Source: Chamaelirium japonicum (lineage: Eukaryota; Streptophyta; Magnoliopsida; Liliales; Melanthiaceae). From it: a stretch of 64,000 nt of DNA. The stretch is taken from assembly GCA_947650365.1 (NCBI GenBank), contig CANTAL010000136.1, forward strand, positions 744,001-808,000. The letters run 5' to 3'. The stretch's first letter is position 1. Each line of letters begins with the position of its first letter. Made by a program: the position numbers and the translations under genes. Shown here piece after piece: positions 14,721 through 29,100 of the stretch. The notes beneath the pieces are model-generated. The model saw only the letters and a list, made by a program, of their open reading frames with translations. It was not told the origin of the DNA and searched no databases.

Positions 14721-16736
14721 GGATCGTACGATGAATTAGAATGGATCATGCAAATGAATTAGAATGGATCGTACGAATGAATTAGAATGGATCGTGCGAA
14801 TGAATTAGAATGGATCGTATTTATGAATTAGAATGGATACATTCATGGGAATGAATTAGAATGGATCGTACGAAGGAATTAGAATGGATCATACGAATGA
14901 AATAGAATGGATCGTACGAATGAATAAGAATCGTACGAATGAATAAGAATGGATCATACGAATGAATTAGAATGGATCATAAGAATGAATTAGAATGGAT
15001 TGTGCTAATGAGTAAGAATGGATCATATGAATGAAATAGAATGGATCGTACGAATGAATTAGAATGGATCGTGCTAATAAATTAGAATGGATCGTACGAA
15101 TAAATTAGAATAGATTGTGCGAATGAATTATAATGGATCGTTCGAATGAATTAGAATGGATACATTCGTGCGAATGAATTAGAATGGATCGTACGAATGA
15201 ATTAGAATGGATCATATGAATTAATTAGAATGGATCGTATTAATGAATTCGAAAGGATCGTACGAATGAATTATAATGGATACATTCGTGCGAATGAATT
15301 AGAATGGGTCATACGAAGGAATTAGGGTGGATCGTACGAATGAATTAAAATAGATACATTTGTGCGAAAGAATTAGAATGGATTGTATGAATGAATTAGA
15401 ATAGATCGAAAGAATGAATTAGAATGGATCGTGAGAATGAATTAGAATGGATCGTACGAATGAATTAGAATGGATACATTCGTGCGAATCAATTAGAATG
15501 GATTATATGAATGTGTAAGAATGGATCGTACGAATGAAATAGAATGGATCGTACGAATGAATTAGAATGGATCGTGCTAATGAATTAGAATGGATCATAC
15601 GAATGAATTAAAATAGATTGTGCGAATGAATTTGAATGGATAGTACGAATGAAATAGAATGGATACATTCGTGCAAATGAATTAGAATGGATCGTATGAA
15701 TGAATTAGATTGGATCGTATGAATGAATTAAAATTGATCGTACCTATGAATTAGAATGGATACATTCATGGGAATGAATTAGAATGGATCGTACGAAGGA
15801 ATTAGAATGGATCATACGAATGAAATACAATGGATCGTACGAAGGAATTAGAATGGATCGTACGAAGGAATTAGAATGGATTGTGCAAATGAATTAGAAT
15901 GGATTGTACGAATGAATTAGAATGGATCATGTGAATGAATTAGAATGGATCGTGCGAATGAATTAGAATGTATCGTACGAATGAATTAGAATGGATACAT
16001 TCGTGCGAAAGAATTAGAATAGATTGTATGAATGAATTAGAATGGATCATACGAATGAATTAGAATGGATCGTGCGAATGAATTTGAATAGATCGTACGA
16101 ATGAATTAGAAAGGATACATCGTGCGAATGAATTAGAATGGATCGTACGAATGAGTAAGATTGGATCGTACGAATGAAATAGAATGGATCGTACGAACGA
16201 ATTAGAATGGATCGTGCTAATGAATTAGAATGATCGTATGAATGAATGAGATTGGATCGTGCGAATGAGTTAGAATGGATCGTACGAATGAGTAAGAATG
16301 GAGCGTACGAATGAAATAGAATGGATCGTACGAATGAATTAGAATGGATCGTGCTAATGAATTAGAATGGATCATACAAATGAATTAGAACAGATTGGGC
16401 GAATGAATTAGAATGGATCGTATGAATGAATTAGAATGGATACATTCGTGCGAATGAATTAGAATGGATCGTATGAATGAATTAGATTGGATCCTATAAA
16501 TGGATTAGAATGGATCGCACGTATGAATTAAAATGGATACATTCGTGGGAATGAATTAGAATGGATCGTATGAAGGAATTAGAATGGATCATACGAATGA
16601 AATAGAATTGATCGTACGAAGGAATTAGAATGGATCGTACATTAAGAATGAATTAGAATGAATCGTACGTATGAATTAGAATGGATACATTCATGGGAAT
16701 GAATTAGAATGGATCGTACGACGGAATTAGAATGGA
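14721..16736 (-). repeat. Satellite block 4, minus orientation
   Basis: Homologous to block 14 and to the truncated block 38. It ends at a perfect 26-bp palindrome (16724-16749) with 13-base arms; the left arm is GAATTAGAATGGA. Confidence 0.9.
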
Positions 16737-17108
16737 TCCATTCTAATTCATTCGAATTCATTCGTACGATCCATTCTAATTAATTCATATGATCCATTCT
16801 AATTCATTCATACGATCCAATCTAATTCATTCATACGATCCATTCTAATTCATTCGTACGAATGTATCCATTCTAATTCATTCGTATGATCCATTCTAAT
16901 TCATTCGCATAATCCAATCTAATTCATTCGCACGATCCATTCAATTCATCATTCACACAATCTATTCTGATTCATTCGTACGATCCATTCTAATTCATTA
17001 GCACGATCTATTCTAATTCATTCGTACGATCTATAATCCATTCTAATTCATATGCATGATCCATTCTAATTCATTCGCACGATTTATTCGTACGATCCAT
17101 TCTAATTC
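16737..17108 (+). repeat. Satellite block 5, plus orientation
   Basis: A short plus block matching block 15. It contains a truncated unit (GATCTATAATCC near 17030). The right junction TCTAATTCGTATGAATG is not palindromic. Confidence 0.87.
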
Positions 17109-17588
17109 GTATGAATGAATTAGAATGGATCGTATGAATAAATTAGAATGGATCGTATGAATGAATTAGAATGGATCGTATGAATGAATTAGAATGGATC
17201 ATGCGAATGAATTAGAATGGATCGTATGAATGAATTAGAATGGATACATTTGTGCGAATGAATTAGAATGGATCGTACGAATGAGTAAGAATGGATCGTA
17301 CGAATAAAATAGAATGGATCGTACGAATGAATTAGAATGGATAATGAGAATGAATTAGATTGGATCGAGCGAATGAATTAGAATGGATTGTACGAATGAA
17401 TTAGAATGGATACATTCGTGTGAATGAATTAGAATGGATACATTCGTGCGAATGAATTATAATGGATCATGCAAATGAATTAGAATGGATCGTACGAATG
17501 AATTAGAATGGATCGTACGAATGAATTAGAATGGATACTTACGTGCGAATGAATTAGAATGGATCGTGCGAATGAATTAGAATGGATT
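17109..17588 (-). repeat. Satellite block 6, minus orientation
   Basis: It contains two closely spaced 28-bp-type units (GGATACATTCGTG near 17408 and 17437). The right junction is GAATGGATTTATTCTAAC. It matches block 16, which carries one extra unit. Confidence 0.87.
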
Positions 17589-18384
17589 TATTCTAACTCA
17601 TTCGTACAATCTATTCTAATTCTTTTGCACGAATGTATCCATTCTAATTAATTCGTACGATCCATTTTAATTCATTCGTACGATCCATTCTTACTCATTC
17701 GTACGATCCATTCTAATTCATTCGCACGAATGTATCCATTCTAATTCATTCATACGATCCATTCTAATTCATTCGTATGATCCATTCTAATTCATTCGCA
17801 CAATCTATTCAAATTCATTCATACGATCCATTCTAATTCATTCGCACGATCCATTCTAATTCATTTGCAGGATCCATTCTAATTCATTCATGCAATCCAT
17901 TCTAATTCTTTTGCACGAATGTATCCATTCTAATTCCTTCGTACGATCCATTCTAATTCCTTCGTATGATCCATTCTAATTCCTTCGTACGATCCATTCT
18001 ATTTCATTCGTATGATCTGTTTTAATTCCTTCGTACGATCCATTCTTATTCATACGATCCATTCTATTTCATTCATACGATCCATTCAAATTTATTCGAA
18101 CGATCCATTCTAATTTGTTCATATGATCCATTCTAATTCATTCGTACGATCCATTCTAGATCATTCGCACGATCCATTCGAATTCATTCATACGATCCAT
18201 TCTAATTCATTCATACGATCCATTCTAATTCATTCGCACGAATGTATCCATTCTATTTCATTCGTACGATCCATTCTAATTCATTCGCACGATCTATTCT
18301 AATTTATTCGTATGATCCATTCTAATTCATTCATAAAATCTATTCTAATTCATACGATCCATTCTAATTCATTAGCACGATATA
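17589..18384 (+). repeat. Satellite block 7, plus orientation
   Basis: Homologous to block 17. A short unit (TTCTTATTCATACGATCC) lies near 18044. The right junction is CACGATATATTCGTGCG, which copy 2 lacks in part. Confidence 0.86.
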
Positions 18385-18806
18385 TTCGTGCGAATGAAAT
18401 AGAATGGATCATATGAAGGAATTAGGGTGGATCGTACGAATGAATTAGAATGGATACATTCATGCGAAAGAATTTAAATGGAATGTATGAATGAATTAGA
18501 ATGGATCGTGCTAATGAATTAGAATGGATCATACGAATGAATTAGAATAGATTGTACGTATGAATTGGAATGGATCGTACGAATGAATTAGAAGGGATCG
18601 TGCGAATTGGATCGTATGAATGAATTATAATGGATCATATGAATGAATAAGAATGGATCGTGCAAATGAATTAAAATTGATCGTTCAAGTGAATTAGAAT
18701 GGATCGTACGAATGAATTAGAATAGATTGTATGAATGAATTAGAATGGATCGTACGAATGGATTAGAATGGATACATTCGTGCGAAAGAGTTAGAATGGA
18801 TCGTGC
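18385..18806 (-). repeat. Satellite block 8, minus orientation
   Basis: It contains a truncated unit GCGAATTGGATCGTATG near 18602, shared with block 18. The right junction is GATCGTGCTAATTC. Confidence 0.86.
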
Positions 18807-18906
18807 TAATTCTTTCATACGATCCATACTAATTCATTTGTACGATCCATTCTAATTCATTCGCACAAATGTATCCATTCTAATTCATTTGCACGATCGA
18901 TTCTAA
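18807..18906 (+). repeat. Satellite block 9, plus orientation (about 100 bp)
   Basis: A small flipped island of about four units. It ends in ATTCTAATTAGAAT (18900-18913). One C-to-G change relative to copy 2 shortens the palindrome here. Confidence 0.86.
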
Positions 18907-20117
18907 TTAGAATGGATCGTACCAAGAAATTAGAATGGATCGTACGAAGGAATTAGAATGGATCGTACGAATGAATAAGAATGGATACATTCGTACAAAA
19001 GAATTAGAATGGATTGTATGAATGAATTAAAATGGATCGTACAAATGAATTAGAATGGATCGTGCCAATGAATTAGAATGGATCGTACGAATGAATTAGA
19101 ATAGATTGTGCGAATGAATTAGAAGGGATCATACGAATGAATTAGAATTGATACATTCGTGCGAAAGAATTAGAATGGATTGTATGAATGAATTAGAATG
19201 GATCGTATGAATGAATTAGAATGGATCGTGCGAATGAATTAGAATGGATCGTACGAATGAATTAGAATGGATCGTACGAATGGATTAGAATAGATCGTGC
19301 GAATGAATTAGAATGGATCATACGAATGAATTAGAATGGATACATTCGTGCGAATGAATTAGAATGGATCGTACGAATGAGTAAGAATGGATCGTAGGAA
19401 TGAAATAGAACGGATCGTACGAATGAATTAAAATAGATCGTGCGAACGAATTAGATTGGATCGTGCGAAAGAATTAGAATGGATCGTACAAATGAATTAG
19501 AATGGATACATTCGTGCGAATGAATTAGAATGGGTACATTCGCGCGAATGAATTATAATGGATCGTATGAATGAATTAGAATGGATCGTAAGAATTAATT
19601 CGAATGGATCGTACAAATGAATTAGAATGGATACATTCGTGGGAATGATTTAGAATTGATCATACGAAGGAATTAGGGTGGATCATACGAATGAATTAGA
19701 ATGGATACATTCGTGCGAAAGAATTAGAATGGATTGTTTGAATGAATTAGAATTGATCGTATGAATGAATTAGAATGGATCGTGTGAATGAATTAGAAAG
19801 GATCGTACGAATGAATTAGAATGGATCGTATGAATGAATTAGAATGGATCGTGCGAATGAATTAGAGTGGATCGTATGAATGAATTAGAATGGATACATT
19901 CGTGCGAATGAATTAGAATGGATCGTACGAATGAGTAAGAATGGATCATACGAATGAAATAGAATGGATCATACAAATGAATTAGAATGGATCGTGCGAA
20001 TGAATTAGATTGGATCGTGCGAATGAATTAGAATGGATCGTACGAATGAATAAGAATGGATCGTACGAATAAAATAGATTGGATCATATGAATGAATTAG
20101 AAATGGATCGTGCGAAT
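18907..20117 (-). repeat. Satellite block 10, minus orientation
   Basis: Last block of superunit copy 1. It abuts the start of copy 2 at GCGAATGATCCATTCTAATT. Confidence 0.87.
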
Positions 20118-23100
20118 GATCCATTCTAATTCATTCGTACGATCCATTCTAATTCATTTATACGATCCATTCTAATTCATTCGTACGATCCATTCTAACT
20201 CATTCGCACAATCCATTCTAATTCGTTCATACGATCCATTCTAATTCATTCATACAATCCATTCTAATTCTTTCGCACGAATGTATCCATTCTAATTCAT
20301 TCGTACGATCCATTATAATTTATTCATACGATCTATTCTAATTCATTCGCACAAATGTATGCATTCTAATTCATTCGTACGATTCATTCTAATTCATTCG
20401 CACAATCTATTCTAATTCATTCGTACGATCCATTCTAATTCATTAGCACAATCCATTATAATTCTTTCGTACGATCCATTCTATTTCATTCGTACGATCC
20501 ATTCTTACTCATTCGTACAATCCATTCTAATTCATTCACACGAATGTATCCTTTCTAATTCATTTGTACGTTCCATTCTAATTCATTCGCACGATCCATT
20601 CTAATTCATTCGTACGATCCATTCTAATTCATTCGCACGATCCATTCTAATTCATTCATACGATCCATTCTAATTCATACATATGATCCATTCTAATTTA
20701 TTCGCATAAATGTATCCATTCTAATTCATTCGTATGATCCATTCTAATACATTCGCACAATCTATTCTAATTCATTCGTACGATCCATTCTAATTCATTA
20801 GCACGATCTATTCTAATTCATTCGTACAATCCATTCTATTTCATTCGTACGATCCATTCTTACTCATTCTTAAGATCCATTCTAATTCATTCGCACGAAT
20901 ATATCCATTCTAATTCATTCGTACGATCCATTCTAATTAATTTGCACGATCCATTCTAATTCATTCATACAATCTATTTTAATTCATTCGTAAGATCCAT
21001 TCTAATTCATTCGCACAATCTATTCTAATTGATTCGTACGATCCATTCTAATTAATTAGCACGATCCATTCTAATTCAATCGTACGATCCATTCTTACTC
21101 ATTCGTACGATTCATTCTAATTCATTCGCACGAATGTATCCATTCTAATTCATTCGTACGATCCATTCTAATTCATTCGCACGATCCATTCTAATTCATT
21201 CGTACGATCCATTCTAATTCATTCGTATGATCTATTCTAATTCATTTGTACGATCTATTCTAATTCATTAATACAATCTATTCTAATTCATTCATACAAT
21301 CCATTCCAATTCTTTCGCACGAATGTATCCATTCTAATTCATTCGTACTAACCACCCTAATTCCTTCGTATGATCCATTCTAATTCATTCACACGAATGT
21401 ATCCATTCTAATTCATTCATACGATCCATTCGAATTCATTCATACGATCTATTCTAATTCATTCATACGATCCATTCTAATTCATTCACACGAATGTATC
21501 CATTCTAATTAATTCGTATGATCCGTTCTAATTCATTTGTATAATCTATTCTAATTCATTCGTACGATCCATTCTAATTCATTCGCATGAACCATTCTAA
21601 TTCATTTACACGATCCATTCTTATTCATTCATACAATTCATTCTAATTCTTTTGCACGAATGTATCCATACTAATTCCTTCGTACGATCCATTCTAATTC
21701 CTTTGTACGATCCATTCTATTTCATTCGTATGATCTATTCTAATTCCTTCGTACGATCCATTCTAATTCATTCCCATGAATTTATCCATTCTAATTCATA
21801 CGTACGATCCATTCTAATTCATTCATACGATCCAATCTAATTCATTCATACGATCCATTATAATTCATTCGCACGAATGTATCCATTCTAATTCATTCGT
21901 ACGATCCATTCTAATTCATTCGCACTATCTTTACTAATTCATTCGTACGATCCATTCTAATTCATTAGCACGATCCATTCTAATTCATTCGTACGATCCA
22001 TTCTATTTCATTCGTAGGATCCATTCTTACTTATTCATACGATCCATTCTAGTTCATTCGCACGAATGTATCCATTCTAATTCATTTGTACGATCCATTC
22101 TAATTCATTCGCACGATCCATTTTAATTCATTCATAATATCCATTCTAATTCATTCGTACGATCCATTCTAATTCATTCGCACAATCTATTCTAATTCAT
22201 TCGTAGGATCCATTCTAATTCGTTAGCACAATCCATTCTAATTCATTTGTACGATCCATTCTATTTCATTCGTACGATCCATTCTTACTCATTCGTAAGA
22301 TCCATTCTAATTCATTCGCACGATTGTATCTATTCTAATTCAATCGTATGATCCATTCTAATTCATTTGCACGATCTATTCTAATTCATTCATACGATCC
22401 GTTCTAATTCATTTGTACGATCCATTCTAATTCATTCGCACAATCCATTCTAATTCATTCATATGATCCATTCTAATTCATTCATACAATTCATTATAAT
22501 TCTTTCGCACGAATGTTTCCATTCTAATTCATTCATACGATCCACCCTAATTCCTTCGTATGATCCATTCTAATTTATTCGTATGATCCATTCGAATTCA
22601 TTCATACCATCCATTCTAATTCATTTGTACGATCCATTCTAATTCATTCGCACGAATGTATCCATTCTAATTCATTCGTACGATCCATTCTAATTCATTC
22701 GCATAATCTATTCTGATTCATTCGTATGATCCATTCTAATTCATTCGCACGATCCATGATCCATTCTAATTCATTTGCACGATCCAATCTAATTCATTCA
22801 TATAATCCATTCTAATTCTTTTACACAAATGTATCCATTCTAATTCATTCGTACGATCCATTCTAATTCCTGCGTATGATCCATTATAATTCCATCGTAC
22901 GATCCATTCTAATTCCTTCGTACGATCCATTCTATTTCATTCGTATGATCTATTCTAATTCCTTCGTACGATCCATTCTAATTCATTCCCATGAATGTAT
23001 CCATTCTAATTCATACATACGATCCATTCGAATTCATTCATACGATCCAATCTAATTCATTCATAAGATCTATTCTAATTCATTCGCACGAATGTATCCA

Positions 23101-26100
23101 TTCTAATTTATTCGTACGATCCATTCTAATTTATTCGCACAATCTATTCTAATTCATTCGCACGATCCATTCTAATTCATTCATACGATCCATTCTAATT
23201 CATTCGTATGATCCATTCTAATTCATTCACACGATACATTCTAATTCATTCATACGATCCAATCTAATTCAATCATAAGATCTATTCTAATTCATTCGCA
23301 CGAATGTATCCATTCTAATTCATTCGTACGATCCATTCTAATTCATTCGCACAATCTATTCTAATTCATTCGTACGATCCATTCTAATTCATTAGCACGA
23401 TCCATTCTAATTCTTTCGTACGATCCATTCTATTTCATTCGTACGACCATTCTTACTCATTCGTACGATCCATTCTAATTCATTCGCACGAATGTATCCT
23501 TTCTAATTCATTCGTACGACCCATTCTAATTCATTCGCATGATCCATTCTAATTCATTCATACGATCCATTCTAATTCATTCGTATGATCCATTCTAATT
23601 CATTCGCACGATCCATTCTAATTAATTCATACGATCCATTCTAATTCATTCATACGATCCATTATAATTCATTCACACGAATGTATCCATTCTAATTCAT
23701 TCGTCCGATCCATTTTAATTCATTCGCACAATCTATTCAAATTCATTCATACGATCCATTCTAATTCATTAGCACGATCCATTCTAATTCATTCGTACGA
23801 TCCATTCTATTTCAATCGTACGATCCATTCTTAATCATTCGTACGATCTATTCTAATTCATACGCACGAATGTATCCATTCTAATTCATTCGTACGATCC
23901 ATTCTAATTCATTCGCACGATCCATTCTAATTCATTGATACGGTCCATTCTAATTCATTAGCACGATCCATTCTAATTCATTCGTACGATCCATTCTATT
24001 TCATTTATACGATCCATTCGTACTCATTCATACGATCCATTCTAATTCATTCGCACGAATGTATACATTCTAATTCATTCGTACGATCCATTCTAATTCA
24101 TTCGCACGATCCATTCTAATTCATTCATACGATCCATTCTAATTCATTCATACAATCCATTCTACTTCTTTCGCACGAATGTATCCATTCTAATTCATTC
24201 GTACAATCCACCATAATTCCTTCGTATGATCTATTCTAATTCATTCACACGAATGTATACATTCTAATTCATTCGTACGATCCATTCGAATTCATTCGCA
24301 CGAATGTATCCATTCTAATTCATTTGTACGATCCATTCTAATTCATTCGCACAATCTATTCTAATTCATTCATACGATCCATTCTAATTCATTCGCACGA
24401 ATGTATCCATTCTAATTCATTTGTACGATCCATTCTAATTCATTCGCACAATCTATTCTAATTCATTCGTATGATCCATTCTAGTTCATTCACACGATCC
24501 ATTCTAATTCATTTGTACGCTCCATTCTATTTCATTCATACAATCCATTCTAATTCTTTTGCACGAATGTGTCCATTCTAATTTATTCGTACGATCCATT
24601 CTAATTCCGTCATACGATCCATTCTAATTCCTTCGTATGATCCATTCTAATTCCTTCGTTCGATCCATTCTAATTCATTCCTATAATTGTATCCATTCTA
24701 ATTCATACGTACGATCCATTCTAATTCATTCATACGATCCAATATAATTCATTCATACGATCCATTCTAATTCATTCGCACGAATGTATATATTCTAATT
24801 CATTCTAATTCCTTCATACGATCCATTCGTAAGATACATTCTAATTCCTTCGCACGAATATATCCATTCTAATTCATTCGTATGATCCATTCGAATTCAT
24901 TCGCACAATCTATTCTAATTCATTCGTACGATCCATTCTAATTCATTAGCACGATCCATTCTAATTCATTCGTACGAACCATTCTATTTCATTCGTACGA
25001 TCCATTCTTACTCATTCGTACGATCCATTCTAATTCATTCGCACGAATGTATCCTTTCTAATTCATTCATACGATCCATTCTCATTCATTCGCACGATCC
25101 ATTCTAATTCATTCATACAATCCGTTCTAATTTATTTGTACGATCCATTCTAATTCATTCGCACGATCCATTCTAATTTATTCATATGATCCATTCTAAT
25201 TCATTCATACAATTCATTCTAATTCTTTCACACGAATGTTTCCATTCTAATTCATTCGTACGAACCACCCTAATTCCTTCGTATGATCCATTCTAATTCA
25301 TTCGAACGAATGTATCCATTCTAATTCATTCGTACGATCCATTCGAATTCATTCAAACGATCCATTCTAATTCATTCATACGATCCATTCTAATTCATTC
25401 GCACAAATGTATCCATTCTAATTCATTCGTACGATCCTTTCTAATTCATTCGCACAATCTATTCTAATTCATTCGTACGATCCATTCTAATTCATTCACA
25501 TGATCCATTCTAATTCATTTGCACAATCCATTCTAATTCATTCATACAATTCATTCTAATTCTTTTGCACAGATGTATCCATTCTAATTCATTCGTACGA
25601 TCCATTCTAATTCCTTCATATGATCCATTATAATTCCATCGTACGATCCATTCTAATTCCTTCATACGATCCATTCTATTTCATTCATATGATCCATTCT
25701 AATTCCTTCGTACGATCCATTCTAATTCATTCCCATGAATGTATCCATTCTAATTCATACGTACGATCCATTATAATTCATTCATACGATCCAATCTAAT
25801 TCATTCATAAGATCCATTCTAATTCATTCGCACGAATGTATCCATTCTAATTTATTCGTACGATCCATTCTAATTCATTCGCACAATCTATTCTAATTCA
25901 TTCGCACGATCCATTCTAATTCATTCATACGATCTATCCTAATTCATTCGTACGATCTATTCTAATTCATTCGCACGATCCATTCTAATTCATTCATACG
26001 ATCCATTCTAATTCATTCATACGATCCATTCTAATTCATTCACACGAATGTATCCATTCTAATTCATTCGTACGATCCATTCTAATTCATTCGCATAATC

Positions 26101-29100
26101 TATTCTAATTCATTCGTACGATCCATTCTATTTCAATCGTACGATCCATTCTTACTCATTCGTTCGATCCATTCTAATTCATTCGCACGAATGTATCTAT
26201 TCTAATTCATTCGTACGATCCATTCTAATTCATTCACACGATCCATTCTAATTTATTCATACGATCCATTCTAATTCATTCGTACGATCCATTCTAATTC
26301 ATATGCACAATCTATTCTAATTTATTCGTACGATACATTCTAGTTCATAAGCACGATCCATTCTAATTCATTCGTACGATCCATTCTATTTCATTCGTAC
26401 GATCCATTCTTACTCATTCGTACGATCCATTCTAATTCATTCGCACGAATGTATCCATTCTAATTCATTCGTACGATCCATTCTAATTCATTCATACGAT
26501 CCATTCTAATTCATTCATACGATCCATTCAAGTTCATTCGCACGATCCATTCTAATTTATTCATACGATCCATTCAAATTCATTCATACAATCCATTCTA
26601 ATTCTTTCGCACGAATGTATCCATTCTAATTCATTCGTACGATCCACCCTAATTCCTTCGTATGATCCATTCTAATTCATTCCTTCGTACGATCCATTCT
26701 AATTCATTCCCATGAATGTATCCATTCTAATTAATACGTACGATCCATTCTAATTCATTCATACGATCCAATCTAATTCCTTCGTACGATCCATTCTAAT
26801 TCATTCCCATGAATGTATCCATTCTAATTAATACGTACGATCCATTCTAATTCATTCATACGATCCAATCTAATTCATTCATACGATCCATTCTAATTCA
26901 TTCGCACGAATGTATCCATTCTAATTCATTCGTACGATCCATTCTAATTCATTCGCACAATCTATTCTATTTCATTCGTACGATCCATTCTAATTCAGTA
27001 GCACGATCCATTCTAATTCATTCGTACGATCTATTCTATTTCATTCGTACGATCCATTCTTACTTATTCGTACGATCCATTCGAATTTATTCGCACGAAT
27101 TTATCCATTCTAATTCATTCGTACGATCCATTCTAATTCATTCGCACGATCCATTCTAATTCATTCATACGATCCATTCTAATTCATTCGTACGATCCAT
27201 TCTAATTCATTCGCAAGATCCATTCTAATTCATTCATACGATCCATTCTAATTCATTCATACAATCCATTCTAATTCTTTCGCACGAATGTATCCATTCT
27301 AATTCATTCATACGATCCACCCTAATTCCTTCGTATGATCCATTCTAATTCATTCGCACGAATATATCGATTCTAATTCATTCGTACGATCCATTCGAAT
27401 TCATTCATACGATCCATTCTTATTCATTCATACGATCCATTCTAATTCATTCGCACGAATGTATCCATTCTAGTTCATTCGTATGATCCATTCTAATTCA
27501 TTCGCACAATCTATTCTAATTCATTCGTACGATCCATTCTAATTCATTCGCACGATCCATTCTAATTAATTTGTACGATCCATTCTAATTCATTCATACA
27601 ATTCATTCTAATTCTTTTGCACGAATGTATCCATTCTAATTCATTCATACGATCCATTCTAATTCCTTCGTACGATCCATTCTAATTCCTTCGTACGATC
27701 CATTCTAATTCATTCCCATGAATGTATCCATTCTAATTCATACGTATGATCCATTCTAATTTATTCATACGATCCAATCTAATTCATTCATACGATCCAT
27801 TCTTATTCATTTGCACGAATATATCCATTCTAATTCATTCGTACGATCCATTCTAATTCATTCGCACAATCTATTCTAATTCATTCGTACGATCCATTCT
27901 AATTCATTAACACGATCCATTCTAATTCATTCGTACGACCCATTCTATTTCACTCGTACGATCCATTCTTACTCATTCGTACGATCCATTCTAATTCATT
28001 CGCACGAATGTATCCATTCTAATTCATTCGCATGATCCATTCTAATTCATTCATACGATCCATTCTAATTCATTCGTACGATCCATTCTAATTCATTCGC
28101 ACAATCTATTCTAATTCATTCGTACGATCGATTCTAATTCGTTAGCACGATCTATTCTAATTCATTCATACGATCCATTCTATTTCATTCGTACGATCCA
28201 TTCTTACTCATTCGTACGATCCATTCTAATTCATTCGCACGAATGTATCCATTCTAATTTATTCGTATGATCCATTCTAATTCATTTGCACGATCTATTC
28301 TAATTCGTTCATACGATCCTCTCTAATTCATTCGTACGATCCATTCTAATTCATTTGCACGATCCATTCTAATTCATTCATATGATCCATTCTAATTCAT
28401 TCGTACAATCCATTCTAATTCTTTCGCACGAATGTATCCATTCTAATTCATTCGTACGATCCACCCTAATTCCTTCGTATGATCCATTGTAATTCGTTCG
28501 AACGAATGTATCCATTCTAATTCATTCGTACGATCCATTCTAATTCATTCATACGATCCATTCTAATTCATTCATACGATCCATTCTAATTCATTCGCAC
28601 GAATGTATCCATTCTAATTCATTCGTACAATCCATTCTAATTCATTCGCACAATCTATTCTAATTCATTCGTACGATCCATTCTAATTCATTCGCACGAT
28701 CCATTCTAATTCATTCCCACGATCCATTCTAATTCATTCATACAATCCATTCTAATTCTTTTGCACAAATGTATCCATTCTAATTCATTCGTTCGATCCA
28801 TTCAAATTCTTTCGTATGATCCATTATAATTTCTTCGTACGATCCATTCTAATTCCTTCATACGATCCTTTCTATTTCATTCGTATGATCCATTCTAATT
28901 CCTTCGTACGATCCATTCTAATTCATTCCCATGAATGTATCCAGTCTAATTCATACGTACGATCCATTCTAATTCATTCATACAATCCAATTTAATTCAT
29001 TCATAAGATCCATTCTAATTCATTCACACGAATGTATCCATTCTAATTCATTCGTACGATCCATTCTAATTCATTCGCACAATCTATTCTAATTCATTCG

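Larger units (their letters stand above)
1..20117. repeat. Satellite superunit, copy 1 (left end outside window)
   Basis: This long unit repeats in the same order from 20118. Landmarks match at near-constant offsets: the CCCTAATTCC unit at 1562 reappears at 21355 (+19793), that at 8087 at 27320 (+19233), that at 9231 at 28464 (+19233), and the flip point at 12331 at 31587 (+19256). It consists of about 12 kb of plus-oriented monomers followed by nine shorter alternating blocks. The right boundary is where R-oriented sequence ending in TGCGAATGA joins plus-oriented units. The first ~300 bases lie upstream of the matching start of copy 2, so copy 1 is not cut exactly at base 1. Confidence 0.88.
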
